Part shown: positions 1 through 8,915 of the stretch, one piece after another
Numbering within the stretch: the stretch's first letter is position 1
Layout: every line of letters starts with the position of its first letter
Origin: Cupriavidus sp. YR651
GTDB lineage: Bacteria > Pseudomonadota > Gammaproteobacteria > Burkholderiales > Burkholderiaceae
Length of the DNA stretch: 64,000 nucleotides
Assembly: GCF_900101625.1 (NCBI RefSeq)
Contig: NZ_FMYZ01000017.1
Coordinates: 1-64,000, forward strand
Direction of reading: 5' to 3'
Program-made: the position numbers and the translations under genes
The notes under the pieces: generated by a model
The model's database searches: none
What the model was told of the DNA's origin: nothing
Seen by the model: only the letters and a program-made list of their open reading frames with translations

Positions 1-81
1 ATGGCGCGCTCCAGTACCAACTGGGGCTACCAGTATAGGTCTGTCGAGGACATTTTGATCTGGCTGGAAGCAGACATCTGA
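1..81 (+). CDS. C-terminal end of an unknown protein
   Basis: An open frame runs from the first base to a TGA at 79-81 and gives 26 residues (MARSSTNWGYQY...LEADI). It may be the tail of a gene that begins before the window, because no ribosome binding site can be seen. I do not recognise it. Confidence 0.3.
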   Translation: MARSSTNWGYQYRSVEDILIWLEADI

Positions 82-110
82 ATTTAGCCACCACATGCGC
101 TGTCCGCATA

Positions 111-630
111 ATGTTGATTATGTTAAACATCTCCGACAGCGTACCGGGGTCGCTTCCGGCCTTGCTGGCCATGGTGGCGCAGCAACTGCGCCTTGCGCCG
201 ACGCATTGGACGAACTACGGGCGGCGCGATCAGACCCGAAGGGACCACCAGGGGGAGCTGCAGATGGTGCTTCGGATTCGGCCGTTCGCGATGGCCGACT
301 ATCGTGCCGCCGTCCAGTCGATGTCGGAGCTGGCGCAGCAAACCGACAAAGGCATCATCCTGGCCACGGCGTTGATCGCCTACCTCCGGGAGTAGTCCCT
401 GCTGCTGCCGGGCATGAACGTGATCGAGCGCATTTGCGCGGAGGCCGTCACGCGCGCGACTCGCCGCATCTACCAGATACTGACCGAGCCGCTTACGGAA
501 CACCACCGGCTACAGCTCGATCATCTCCTGCAGCGCCGACCGGATGGGCGCCTGACTTGGCTGGCCTGGCTGCGGCTGCCGCCGGGCAAGGCCAGCTCCC
601 GCCAGATGTTGCAGCATATCGATCGCCTGG
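111..630 (+). pseudogene. tnpA: Tn3-family transposase fragment with in-frame stop
   Basis: Two open segments (111-395 and 414-656) lie in the same frame, separated by one amber codon at 393-395. Read through, they match the N-terminal region of Tn3-type transposases (DUF4158): YGRRDQTRRDH, then ADYRAAV...QQTDKG, then NVIERICAEAVTRATRRIY and LTWLAWLRLPPG. The match ends near 630, so the large catalytic DDE part is missing. This is a dead remnant. No 38-bp terminal repeat of Tn3 type was identified. It marks the left border of the heat-shock island. Confidence 0.7.
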
Positions 631-686
631 GAAGATGCTGTAGTCCATCAGCCTAACCATCGCAGGCGACATACGCGCCTGTTCCT

Positions 687-950
687 ACCGTGTTGCGTCA
701 GCCGCTCGGTGAAGTCTGCCATCCGGCCGTAGCCCAGGCGCGCGTCATAGGGGCCGGAATGGGGAAAGCGGATGCTGTCGCTGGCGCCCGGCTGCACCTC
801 GAAGTTCAACTGCCTAGTGAAGCGACCAAGATAGCGCGCCTGCAATTGCGAATTGCGCACTTCGTTTGCAACAAGGCTGTAAACGACATAGCCACCCCCG
901 CACAGGCGACTGCCACGCCTGCGAAGATCCAGCCATTCGCGACACTTCTT
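687..950 (-). pseudogene. Fragment of a peptidoglycan transglycosylase-like protein
   Basis: On the minus strand the peptide RNSQLQARYLGRF followed by VQPGASDSIRFPHSGPYD and ARLGYGRM resembles the stretch just after the N-terminal membrane anchor of transglycosylase-domain proteins from Burkholderiales. The hydrophobic anchor seems split between frames around a run of five G near 880-890 (WIFAGVAVACAG in one frame, GGYVVYSLVANE in another). The catalytic domain is absent. The family assignment is from memory of the motif and is tentative. Confidence 0.4.
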
Positions 951-1314
951 GGCTATCCGAAATGCTACCGGCGCCCCTCGGCACGGGGATCATGCCGGCT
1001 CCAAGCGCAAGCGAGGCGGGCCGCCTTCGCGCGCACCACCTCATTTAATATTACAAGCGAGCAGGCGCGTTGCAAGCATCTGATCGTGCGTCACGCTACC
1101 AGCCGCAATGGCCGGGCTGAGCGGGCTGATCCCCACCGTATGCCGGGCGGGCACACCTGTGGCGGCGCGATAAGGGTGTGCGCCGGCGTCGCCAGGCAAG
1201 TGCGCTAAGCTATTAGGGGCGAAGCCGTGCGGGGCCTCGGATCGGTAGGCTTTGTGTTCAGACGGCACGCTCGCGGAGGCAGGACGAGCACAATGGCACC
1301 AAAGAGGAGGGAGA
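951..1314. other. Stretch without a recognisable gene
   Basis: No convincing coding frame, repeat or RNA gene was seen between the transglycosylase remnant and the small gene at 1315. The open frames here have no homology I recognise. Confidence 0.5.
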
Positions 1315-1602
1315 ATGAACACGCTGACCTACACACTGGTCACCTACCGTCCCGATGGCGCCAATCAGAGCGCACACGACATTATCGTCAGCCGAGACTG
1401 GCAAGAGGTGGTGCGCCGCGCCGCGATCCTGCTCGACCAGAACGCCACGCGCGAGAGTGACCAGCCATGGAAATTCTACTTGCTAGTGGACGGTCAGTTC
1501 GCCGGCGCCTACACGCAAGAACGGCTGGTGAAGGCGGCGACCACCTACCCCGGCCGGTGCGAAGAGGACAAGCCCTTGGCGCCGCCCTCGGGAACCATTT
1601 AA
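1315..1602 (+). CDS. Small hypothetical protein, 95 aa
   Basis: The start ATG at 1315 is chosen because AAGAGGAGGGAGA lies directly upstream. The frame stays open further upstream to 1252 but has no such site. The product (MNTLTYTLVTYRPDGA...) is soluble and mixed alpha/beta in character, with no cysteine pair, signal peptide or membrane segment. I do not recognise the family. It lies 97 bases before another small gene on the same strand (1700), and both sit beside the heat-shock genes, so a stress-related role is possible but unproven. Confidence 0.6.
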   Translation: MNTLTYTLVTYRPDGANQSAHDIIVSRDWQEVVRRAAILLDQNATRESDQPWKFYLLVDGQFAGAYTQERLVKAATTYPGRCEEDKPLAPPSGTI

Positions 1603-1699
1603 TCGGATCAGAGGCACGTCGCTTCAGGCTGCGGCGCCTGTATTTGTACGGGGGGCGGATTCGGCAAGACGCCGCCTCCACCGCATAGGAGACATCGCC

Positions 1700-1963
1700 A
1701 TGCACACGACCAAGGGCGATTCGCGATTGGCGAGCGCGAGTGAGATCCGCGAGATTGTGGGTCCCATTGACGATGAAGTGATCGCACGGATCCTGGACAT
1801 CGAGCCGACCGTTGAGGATGTGCGGCGGGCCTGCGAATGGTTGCGCGCCGACGAGCCTCAATTGCGCAACCCTGAGTCCAGCTCGGGACGCAAGGCGGAA
1901 GAGGTGTTTGAAATTCTGGACGATGAGTCGCCGGATTTCGATTCGTCGGGCCGCCCAGGGTAG
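1700..1963 (+). CDS. Small acidic hypothetical protein, 87 aa
   Basis: The start ATG at 1700 is preceded by AGGAGACATCGCC. The product is strongly acidic, with a central helical stretch (EIREIVGPIDDEVIARILDIEPTVED) that resembles short helix-turn-helix-like proteins in which DNA-binding residues are not obvious, and an acidic tail (EVFEILDDESPDFD). I do not recognise a named family. It follows the small gene at 1315 on the same strand and may be co-transcribed with it. Confidence 0.6.
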   Translation: MHTTKGDSRLASASEIREIVGPIDDEVIARILDIEPTVEDVRRACEWLRADEPQLRNPESSSGRKAEEVFEILDDESPDFDSSGRPG

Positions 1964-2371
1964 CCGGCGATCCGGGCATGGCTCGCCCGACGCCCGCTCC
2001 ACGGTCCAAGCTCATGGGGCCATAAACGCAAGCGATAGGCCGCCTCTGCTGCGGGGCTGCATGGCGCGCGGCCACATAGCTGGCAATGCTGACGAAACCG
2101 GACAGCCGTGCAGCGAATCTGGTGCTGCGCAACCTTGTAGTCCGTCTGAAGCTCCCTACACTGGCAACAAACCGGCTCGGCGACCGAGTTCGCTGGCAAT
2201 CTCAGTTTCGCTCCTAGGGTCTTGCATGCAACAGATTGCTTCTGTGGTCGTGACCTAAGCTTCGAGTGCGCCGCCCACGGGGACGGAGCGCCCGCATTGT
2301 TATGCCATTACCACGGAGGAGCTTGAAGATCACTTTGGGGCACGCTCGCATCGGCCAGAGACTGCTTATCC
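1964..2371. other. 408-base gap between convergent genes
   Basis: This interval lies between the small plus-strand gene and the end of the minus-strand Hsp20 gene. I see no supported gene, clear terminator hairpin or repeat in it. Confidence 0.5.
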
Positions 2372-2935
2372 CTAGCCAATATCGATCGTGCGACTCGCGG
2401 ATCGCGCCGGCTCCGATTTCGGCACGGTCAACGTGAGCACTCCATTGTCAAACTTTGCCAGGGTGTGATCGGGATCGGCGTTTTCCGGCACGGGAATCGT
2501 GCGCACGAAGCTTCCATAGGCGCGCTCTAGCCGGTAGCAGCCATCTTCCTCGCTGCGCACGTCCTGCTTTTTCTCGCCGCGCAGCACGATCGCCCCGTCC
2601 TCGACGCTCACGTTCAGGTCTTCGCGCTGCATCCCTGGCAATTCGGCGGTCACGCGCAGCACCCGCCCTTCGTCGACCACGTCGATGCGCGGCTGGAAGC
2701 GCGAAGAACTGAAGTCGCCAAACCATCGCTCGAGCGCACCACGGCCGGCAAACGGGTCATGAAAGAATTCCTCCACTGCGCGCCACGGTTCGCGTGAGAA
2801 CAGTCGCGGAATGTCAGACCAGGAGGCACGCCATTGCTCGCTCCCCGGCGGGCCTTCCAGGCTGTCCGGATTGGACTTGCGGGCCGCCCCGCGAAGGAAC
2901 TTGAAGAGATTCCACTTTTTCGGATCGGTGTTCAT
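2372..2935 (-). CDS. Hsp20-family small heat-shock protein (copy A)
   Basis: ATP-independent holdase chaperone of 187 residues. The ATG at 2935 is chosen because AGTGGAGGATACG precedes it and its N-terminus (MNTDPKKWNLFKFLR) matches that of the paralogue at 7031. The frame extends upstream to 3226 without a ribosome site. The alpha-crystallin domain occupies about residues 80-180 and ends in the signature NGVLTLTVPK. It shares long blocks with copy B (FGDFSSSRFQPRIDVVD, LRGEKKQD.RSEE.GCYRLER), indicating an internal duplication of the island. The gene lies downstream of dnaK on the same strand with a 419-base gap, so it may have its own promoter. Confidence 0.93.
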   Translation of the reverse strand: MNTDPKKWNLFKFLRGAARKSNPDSLEGPPGSEQWRASWSDIPRLFSREPWRAVEEFFHDPFAGRGALERWFGDFSSSRFQPRIDVVDEGRVLRVTAELPGMQREDLNVSVEDGAIVLRGEKKQDVRSEEDGCYRLERAYGSFVRTIPVPENADPDHTLAKFDNGVLTLTVPKSEPARSASRTIDIG

Positions 2936-3354
2936 CGTATCCTCCACTAAGAGGTCTGGCAGGAGAACCGGATTCCAGTCGGTGTCTGCCGCATCGTCGA
3001 TGATCTGTTGGCCGTAGGATCCCACTGCGGTCTCCTGACGGTACACAAATAGCGCACGGGGGAAACTCCATGAAGACATCTCACAGATGGCAGCCACAGC
3101 AGGATCGGTATGGGGGCTGCTGGTTTTCGGCACGGTTATGACACCCCTAGGGATTGGTCTTTGGTCTTCTGCGAAGGCGTCAGTCGGTGCCAACCGGTTT
3201 AGCGAGCCTCTGGCTGTCGCGGCCACAGAGGCGTGTTCTTGGCCGTATATATACCGGCCGCGAAGTCCTTACAAGAAACGCCAACAGAGGTCGCTAACGT
3301 ATATAAAAGCCGCTTCTTGAGGGCACCCCAACTTTGACCGCGGCGTCGGCCGGC
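2936..3354. other. Gap upstream of Hsp20 copy A with near-palindrome
   Basis: This non-coding interval between dnaK and Hsp20 copy A contains the near-palindrome GGCCGTATATATACCGGCC at about 3241-3259. It could be an operator or the hairpin of the dnaK transcript. No convincing sigma-32 or sigma-70 promoter could be fixed by eye. Confidence 0.4.
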
Positions 3355-5292
3355 TTACTGCTTGGCGCCCGCTTCTTTGAACTCAACATCCTCCACGTCC
3401 TCGCCTGTCTTCTCGGCGCTCGCCTCTTTCGCGTCCGCAGCGCGACCGGAGCCAGTGTCCGGCTGAGCCTGAACGTCTGCATAGACCTTTCCGCCGAGTT
3501 TCAGCGAGGCCGTTGCCAGGGCCTGCGCCTTGGCGTCGATCTTGGCCTTGTCGGAGGTCTTCAGTGCCGCCTCAAGGTCCTTGATTGCGGATTCGATCTT
3601 TTCCTTCTGGTCCGCGTCCAGCTTCTCGCTGTATTCGGTCAGAGCCTTGCGCGAACTGTGTGCCAGCGCGTCGCCGTGGTTGCGCGCATCGACCAACTCC
3701 CGCTGTCGACGGTCTTCGTCAGCATGAGCCTCGGCGTCCTTCACCATGTGTTGGATCTCGCCTTCAGACAGGCCGCTGTTGGCTTTGATGGTGATCCGGT
3801 TCTCCTTGCCAGTAGCCTTGTCCTTCGCCGACACGTGCAGGATGCCGTTGGCGTCGATATCGAACGTCACCTCGATCTGCGGCATGCCGCGCGGCGCCGG
3901 TGCAATGCCCTCCAGGTTGAACTCGCCTAGCATCTTATTGCCCGTAACAATCTCGCGTTCGCCTTGGTAGACCTTGATGGTCACCGCCGCCTGGTTGTCG
4001 TCGGCGGTAGAAAAGATCTGAGAAAACTTGGTCGGGATGGTGGTGTTTTTGGTGATCATCTTGCTCATCACGCCACCTAGGGTCTCGATCCCCAGCGAAA
4101 GCGGGGTGACGTCAAGCAGCAGCACATCCTTGCGATCACCGGCGAGCACCGCGCCTTGGATCGCCGCCCCCACCGCCACCGCTTCGTCGGGGTTGACGTC
4201 CTTGCGCGGCTCGCGGCCAAAGAGCGCTCTTACCTTCTCCTGCACGCTGGGCATACGGGTCATGCCACCCACCAGAATGACGTCGTCGATCTTTTCCACC
4301 GCGATACCGGCATCCTTGATCGCGATCCGGCACGGCTCCAACGTGCGCTCGACCAGGTCTTCGACCAGGGCTTCGAGCTTTGCGCGCGTGAGCTTCAGGT
4401 TCAAATGGCGCGGTCCGCTGGCGTCGGCCGTAATGTACGGTAGGCTGATTTCCGTCTGCAGGCTTGACGAGAGCTCGATCTTGGCCTTCTCCGCGGCTTC
4501 CTTCAGGCGTTGCAGCGCCAGCACGTCCCGCGACAAGTCGCCCCCCTGGTCCTTCTTAAATTCGCCGATGAGGTAGTCGATGATGCGCTGGTCGAAGTCT
4601 TCTCCGCCCAGGAAGGTATCACCGTTGGTCGACAGCACTTCGAATTGCTTCTCGCCTTGCAAGTCAGCGATCTCGATGATGGAGATGTCGAAGGTGCCGC
4701 CGCCGAGGTCGAACACGGCAATCTTGCGGTCGCGGCTTTCCTTTTTGTCCAGCCCGAACGCGAGCGCCGCCGCGGTCGGCTCGTTGATGATGCGCTTGAC
4801 GTCCAGCCCGGCGATGCGCCCGGCATCCTTGGTCGCTTGGCGCTGGCTGTCGTTGAAGTAGGCGGGCACCGTGATAACGGCTTCGGTGACAGGCTCGCCA
4901 AGATAGTCTTCGGCGGTCTTCTTCATCTTGCGCAGCACCTCAGCCGAGACTTGCGGCGGGGCGAGCTTCTGGCCTTGCGCTTCGACCCATGCGTCGCCGT
5001 TGTCAGCCTTCAAGATCGTGAAGGGCATCAGGCCAATGTCCTTCTGCACTTCCTTTTCCTCATAGCGGCGGCCGATCAGCCGCTTGATGGCAAACAGCGT
5101 GTTCTTTGGATTCGTGACGGCCTGCCGCTTGGCGGGTGCGCCGACGAGGATTTCGCCGTCGTTCATATAGGCGACGATCGACGGGGTCGTGCGCGAGCCT
5201 TCGGAGTTCTCAATCACTTTGACCTGGTTGCCTTCCATCAGCGCCACACACGAATTCGTGGTGCCGAGGTCAATCCCGATGATCTTGCTCAT
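3355..5292 (-). CDS. dnaK: Hsp70 chaperone DnaK
   Basis: ATP-driven Hsp70 chaperone of 645 residues, a normal full length. The start at 5292 gives the canonical N-terminus MSKIIGIDLGTTNSC; the open frame extends upstream to 5364 but with non-Hsp70 residues. Visible motifs are the phosphate loop DLGTTNS (about 8-14), GGGTFDISI (about residue 200), the interdomain linker DVLLLDVTPLSLGIETLGG, and the acidic tail EDVEDVEFKE. No dnaJ or grpE lies nearby, so this looks like an accessory copy working with co-chaperones encoded elsewhere. It follows the groES/groEL chimera by 87 bases on the same strand. Confidence 0.97.
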   Translation of the reverse strand: MSKIIGIDLGTTNSCVALMEGNQVKVIENSEGSRTTPSIVAYMNDGEILVGAPAKRQAVTNPKNTLFAIKRLIGRRYEEKEVQKDIGLMPFTILKADNGDAWVEAQGQKLAPPQVSAEVLRKMKKTAEDYLGEPVTEAVITVPAYFNDSQRQATKDAGRIAGLDVKRIINEPTAAALAFGLDKKESRDRKIAVFDLGGGTFDISIIEIADLQGEKQFEVLSTNGDTFLGGEDFDQRIIDYLIGEFKKDQGGDLSRDVLALQRLKEAAEKAKIELSSSLQTEISLPYITADASGPRHLNLKLTRAKLEALVEDLVERTLEPCRIAIKDAGIAVEKIDDVILVGGMTRMPSVQEKVRALFGREPRKDVNPDEAVAVGAAIQGAVLAGDRKDVLLLDVTPLSLGIETLGGVMSKMITKNTTIPTKFSQIFSTADDNQAAVTIKVYQGEREIVTGNKMLGEFNLEGIAPAPRGMPQIEVTFDIDANGILHVSAKDKATGKENRITIKANSGLSEGEIQHMVKDAEAHADEDRRQRELVDARNHGDALAHSSRKALTEYSEKLDADQKEKIESAIKDLEAALKTSDKAKIDAKAQALATASLKLGGKVYADVQAQPDTGSGRAADAKEASAEKTGEDVEDVEFKEAGAKQ

Positions 5293-5379
5293 GATGTCCA
5301 AGCGCCTGGCGCTTCCTGGTAGGAAATTCCCTGTCAATCCACAGCTGTATGGGACTCGCCGCACGCCTTGCGTGTCTCG

Positions 5380-5697
5380 TCAATACTCCAGCTCCGATGA
5401 CACCGCGGTGGCTTTGCCGTGGTTTTTCGGCATCTCTGCCACGGTCGCGTCCGTGGTCAGAATCAGTCCGGCGACTGATGCCGTGTTCTGTAGTGCAGTA
5501 CGGGTTACCTTGGTTGGGTCAATCACGCCCATTTCGAACAGGTCGCCGTATTCACCGGTGCCGGGGCCGACAGCCAGGACTTCGCCCTGGTCCGGCTTTT
5601 CGGCGGCGGTATCGGGGATGACAATACCGCTGGCCGTCTTGTGTTCTGCGTCCAAGCATTTGACGATGACGCGATCGTGTAGTGGACGGATGTTCAT
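5380..5697 (-). CDS. In-frame GroES-GroEL chimera, 105 aa
   Basis: The start ATG at 5697 has GACGAGGAGCAAGGCT upstream. Residues 1-46 are the N-terminal half of GroES (MNIRPLHDRVIVK, then the mobile-loop region KTASGIVIP, then QGEVLAVGPG). From residue 47 the sequence switches to the C-terminal part of GroEL (TGEYGDLFEMGVIDPTKVTRTALQN and SVAGLILTTDATVAE). The residues after 91 (NHGKATAVSSELEY) do not look like a GroEL tail. The join fits one deletion spanning the end of groES and about 470 codons of groEL, leaving the frame open. The product should lack both the GroES barrel and the GroEL ring domains, so chaperonin function is not expected. Whether the peptide is made or useful is unknown. 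Confidence 0.85.
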   Translation of the reverse strand: MNIRPLHDRVIVKCLDAEHKTASGIVIPDTAAEKPDQGEVLAVGPGTGEYGDLFEMGVIDPTKVTRTALQNTASVAGLILTTDATVAEMPKNHGKATAVSSELEY

Positions 5698-5845
5698 AGC
5701 CTTGCTCCTCGTCCCATCACTGTGATCATGAGCTTGTCCGGCCGATCGGGTCGTGTCCGGGCCGCCGTTCAGGGCATTCACGTGTCAACGCCGGCGTCTG
5801 GATTCAAGCCACTAGCATAATTGGCCAGGAACCGATCCTGGCGCG

Positions 5846-6226
5846 TCACTGAATGGCCGGCACGGTGCCGAGCTTCTCTGCCAGCATCCGCTCATATACG
5901 CCAAAATGCACATCCACTTCTGCCTGACTGACGACGACAACGTCAATCGTGATCTGCTCGGGCGCCAAGCCGAACATCGTGGCCAGTGCCACTTCCAGGT
6001 GGGGGGCCGCCACTCTGTCCTTTTCGAACGTCGTGCCGATGCTGATCACGTAAGCATCGCCTTGCGCCGTGACGTCGACCAAACGGGCCCGCGCGCTGAG
6101 GTTGTTATCGATCGCGACTGTGACCAACTCCGCTACGCGCCGCGTCCGCTCGGTAGGAAAGCCGCGCGTGCACTTGAGCAGCACCCGATGCCTGCCTAGC
6201 GTCACCCACTCAGAATCGAATTCCAT
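5846..6226 (-). CDS. Hypothetical protein, 126 aa
   Basis: The start at 6226 is preferred because GGAG sits six bases upstream; an in-frame ATG at 6238 and a longer open frame to 6331 are alternatives. The product (MEFDSEWVTLGRHRVLLK...) looks like a compact alpha/beta protein with a run ITIDVVVVSQAEVDVHFGVYER near the C-terminus. There is no signal peptide or membrane segment. I do not recognise the family. It sits between Hsp20 copy B and the groES/groEL chimera on the same strand, so co-expression with chaperones is likely. Confidence 0.6.
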   Translation of the reverse strand: MEFDSEWVTLGRHRVLLKCTRGFPTERTRRVAELVTVAIDNNLSARARLVDVTAQGDAYVISIGTTFEKDRVAAPHLEVALATMFGLAPEQITIDVVVVSQAEVDVHFGVYERMLAEKLGTVPAIQ

Positions 6227-6464
6227 CGAAGTCTCCATCTCGGGAAGTGTTTGCCGCGAAAGTAGAGGCCAGTTCGGCGATTTCAAGACCTCAGCGTCGT
6301 ACGTGGATTCGCTGCCGTTGCAAGCCAGCACCGCGCGTTCCGAGCGCCGCCTATGCCAGAAATGGCCTCGGAGGCGCTACCTTGCAAGGCCAGCTTGAAT
6401 CTCCCAGCTGAGCGCAGCAGACTCACGCGAGTCTATTCCCTTGACGCAGCTCGCCATCTTCCGC

Positions 6465-7031
6465 TCACTTCACCTCGATCTTCTTCACCGCAGATTGCGA
6501 CGAGCCGGTCTTGGGTAGACGCAGCGTCAATACGCCTCTGTCGAACTTCGCATCGATGTGATCGAGGTCGATGCCGTGGGGCAGCGGGATACTGCGCATG
6601 AAGGCGCCGTATGCCCGCTCCAAGCGGTAGCAGCCGTTTTCCTCGCTCCGAATGTCCTGCTTCTTCTCACCTCGCAATACCAGGGCGCCATCTTCGATGG
6701 TGATCTGCAGGTCCTCGCGATCCATACCGGGCAGCTCCGCCGTGATCCTTAGCGCCGTGCCATCATCGACTACATCGATGCGAGGTTGGAAGCGCGACGA
6801 ACTGAAGTCACCGAACCATCGATCCAGGCCGCCGAAGCCCGCGAAGGGTTCATGCAGAAACTCGCCCATCGCACGCAGGGGATCGCTTGAAAACAGCCGT
6901 GAAACCTCGGGCCAGTCCGGTGTCCAGTGCCGTGGCGCGGGAACATTCGAGGGCTCGCCCGTCGGCTGCCTATCCTCTGTCGATTTGCGTAGGAACTTGA
7001 ATGGGTTCCATTTGCCCAGGTCTGTCTTCAT
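6465..7031 (-). CDS. Hsp20-family small heat-shock protein (copy B)
   Basis: 188-residue holdase, paralogous to copy A. The ATG at 7031 is preceded by GTGAGGACAAG and gives MKTDLGKWNPFKFLRK. The alpha-crystallin domain covers about residues 80-185, with the RGVLTLRLPK signature at its end. It follows Hsp20 copy C by 88 bases on the same strand and is probably in the same transcript from the promoter near 8112-8138. The high identity to copy A in the middle and C-terminal domain contrasts with very different copies C and D, so the island holds three distinct sHSP lineages. Confidence 0.93.
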   Translation of the reverse strand: MKTDLGKWNPFKFLRKSTEDRQPTGEPSNVPAPRHWTPDWPEVSRLFSSDPLRAMGEFLHEPFAGFGGLDRWFGDFSSSRFQPRIDVVDDGTALRITAELPGMDREDLQITIEDGALVLRGEKKQDIRSEENGCYRLERAYGAFMRSIPLPHGIDLDHIDAKFDRGVLTLRLPKTGSSQSAVKKIEVK

Positions 7032-7119
7032 CTTGTCCTCACCGACGTATGTCCAGCCCATTTCCGCGGGTACTGCGGTGGCGCCCTTGCAGCCGCCACC
7101 GGTACCCGGCGGCGGCAAC

Positions 7120-7527
7120 TCAGGCCACGTTGATTGCAATGCGGCGCGGACGCGCTTCGTCGCGACGCGGGATCGTCAGCTTGAGCACGCCGTCCTGCAG
7201 GTTCGCCTCGATCTTCGACGCGTCAAGGTCGGGGCTCAGCGAGAAAGCGCGTGCGAAGTGCGGCTGCCGAATTTCCGCGTGTTGCACCCGCAGTCCTTGG
7301 GGCGTGGGCACGACCGCTTCCGCCTCAATATGGAGGTTGCCGTCGTGGACATTCACCTCGAGCTTGTCTTTGGTCACCCCCGGAAGGTCGGCCCAGAGCG
7401 TGACGCCGTTGCTGTCCTCGACGATGTCGACCACGGGAAGCAGGGTCATCGTCGGCGTCGACTTGTCCTCCTGACCTTTTGTCACGGCATTCTGGTCGCG
7501 TTCAACCATTTGGGTAGTCTCGTTCAT
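7120..7527 (-). CDS. Hsp20-family small heat-shock protein (copy C)
   Basis: 135-residue small heat-shock protein. The ATG at 7527 has CCAGGAGAATGTC upstream. After a polar 25-residue N-terminus comes an alpha-crystallin domain (LLPVVDIVEDSNGVTLWADLPG through QDGVLKLTIPRRDEARPRRI). It lacks the long hydrophobic N-terminal arm of copies A and B, suggesting a different oligomer or partner role; this is inference. It lies 15 bases after copy D, so the two are almost certainly co-transcribed. Confidence 0.93.
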   Translation of the reverse strand: MNETTQMVERDQNAVTKGQEDKSTPTMTLLPVVDIVEDSNGVTLWADLPGVTKDKLEVNVHDGNLHIEAEAVVPTPQGLRVQHAEIRQPHFARAFSLSPDLDASKIEANLQDGVLKLTIPRRDEARPRRIAINVA

Positions 7528-7542
7528 GACATTCTCCTGGCG

Positions 7543-7983
7543 TTATTGGATCGTGATCGCCCGAGGCTTTGAGGCTTCCCGCTTGCCAATACTGATAGAC
7601 AGGCAGCCGTTGACATAGCGCGCCTGGACTTTGTCGGGGTCGGCGCTCTGCGGCAGTTCGACCACGCGCCGGAACGTGCCGGTGAATCGCTCTTGCGCGT
7701 ACAGCCGGACCTCCGGATCGCGCACCGCGTGCGCGGCTTCGCGCTCGCCGCTGATGGTCAGCAAGCCCTTGTCGATCGACACCTCGAACTTGTCTTGCTT
7801 GATGCCCGGTGCGAACGCGACAATCTCGATGGAATCGTCCGTGGCGCCGATATTGACGGGGGGAAATGCCCCGAAGCGGCCGGAGCGGAGGCTGGAGGGG
7901 AAGCCGCCGAACAAACTCGCCATCTGCCTTTGCATGCGGTCGAGCTCGCTAAAAACGTCGGTTCCAAAGAATAGATCACTCAT
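7543..7983 (-). CDS. Hsp20-family small heat-shock protein (copy D)
   Basis: 146-residue sHSP (MSDLFFGTDVFSELDRMQRQM...). The ATG at 7983 has a perfect GGAGGATACGACC upstream; the frame remains open to 8130 but without a site. The alpha-crystallin domain spans about residues 45-140 (NIGATDDSIEIVAFAPG to NGCLSISIGKREASKPRAI). The N-terminus with a paired DVFSELDRMQ.QM.SLF pattern resembles class A sHSPs of the IbpA/Hsp18 type. It is the first gene of the sHSP run and lies about 130 bases from the candidate heat-shock promoter. Confidence 0.93.
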   Translation of the reverse strand: MSDLFFGTDVFSELDRMQRQMASLFGGFPSSLRSGRFGAFPPVNIGATDDSIEIVAFAPGIKQDKFEVSIDKGLLTISGEREAAHAVRDPEVRLYAQERFTGTFRRVVELPQSADPDKVQARYVNGCLSISIGKREASKPRAITIQ

Positions 7984-8111
7984 GGTCGTATCCTCCTTCG
8001 ATGCAGCAAGGAGGCGAAGGGGCAACGCGCTCCCATCCACCTGCCAAGCTGCTGGCAAACAAACAGAAACACGCAGCGCGCAACGGTCGCGACTGCCTGA
8101 GCAAAAATAAA

Positions 8112-8138
8112 ATAGTAATTGGCCGCCCAAATTTCAAG
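8112..8138 (-). promoter_or_regulatory. Candidate heat-shock promoter of the sHSP run
   Basis: On the minus strand CCCCCTTGAAA (CTTGAAA at 8138-8132) matches the sigma-32 -35 consensus well. Fourteen bases further, TACTAT at 8117-8112 resembles a sigma-70 -10 better than the CCCCAT-type heat-shock -10; CCAATTAC just before it is the nearest alternative. It reads toward the sHSP genes. Dual use by both sigma factors is possible but not shown. Confidence 0.5.
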
Positions 8139-8146
8139 GGGGCCAG

Positions 8147-8915
8147 CCTGCGCCGTTCCGCGAAAGGACATCAGGCGATTCGTGCTGCACCGGTCACGGT
8201 TGGGCAGATTCGCTTACGCGGGGTCGCTCCCGTTACACGGCGCCACATCTATGTGCCGCATGAAGCGTATTTGTCGCGCGCCGCGCGTTTGGGGGTAAGT
8301 GCCGAGCCGGAGACGCTTGCTTTCGCAATCATGCCTCTGACTCGTTGGACAGCAAGGCCAAGCCGCCCCAGCAGAGATGCAGAGTTCGACTGGGATCCTG
8401 CCTTTGTGGCGTGGCTCGCTGAATAGAGGACCGGCTAGGCACGTCGCACCCTGGTGCGCGGTCCGCGGACACAGATCAACAGGCGGGCAGCACCACGTGC
8501 CCTGAACGCTACTCGTCGGATTATGCCCCCCACGGCGGCGCTGTCTTGCCTCTCGTTGAGCAGAATCTGCGTCGCAGAATGTAGCCGCGGACGTCGGTGT
8601 ACAGGGTGTACTTGGGCAGATCGAGGCTGTGCGCCGAGGCGGATCCACTGTTTCGACCGCGGTGTCGGGGTAAGAGCAGACGGTCGACGGCCCGACACGA
8701 CGGCTGGCGTTGGAAGGGGAGCGCCAGATAGGACCTCTGCTTCCGCAGGGACCGCAGCTGGCTCGGAAGTGAAGGGACTATCTCCGAATTCCATGGGGTC
8801 ATGGTTCGTCGCCCGGTAGTTGCCCGGCGGGGCTAGCGATCGCTTAGCGTGCAAAATTCTCCGTTTTCTGAAGCGACCCCGTACCGCTCCGAGCCGAAAT
8901 GTCGGCCCAACCCTT
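8147..8915. other. About 770 bases of unassigned, probably mosaic DNA
   Basis: The open frames on either strand have arginine- and proline-rich translations typical of non-coding high-GC DNA and match nothing I know. The GTGCAAAATTCTCC motif near 8850 resembles insertion-sequence termini, so this is likely a patchwork of old insertion events. Confidence 0.45.

Noticed and set aside
690..1208. 172-codon open frame on the plus strand
   Set aside because: It lies opposite the transglycosylase-like remnant and has an arginine/alanine-rich translation typical of a shadow frame.
2936..3226. Upstream extension of Hsp20 copy A to 3226
   Set aside because: The added residues have no similarity to copy B and lack a ribosome site, whereas the ATG at 2935 has GGAGG.
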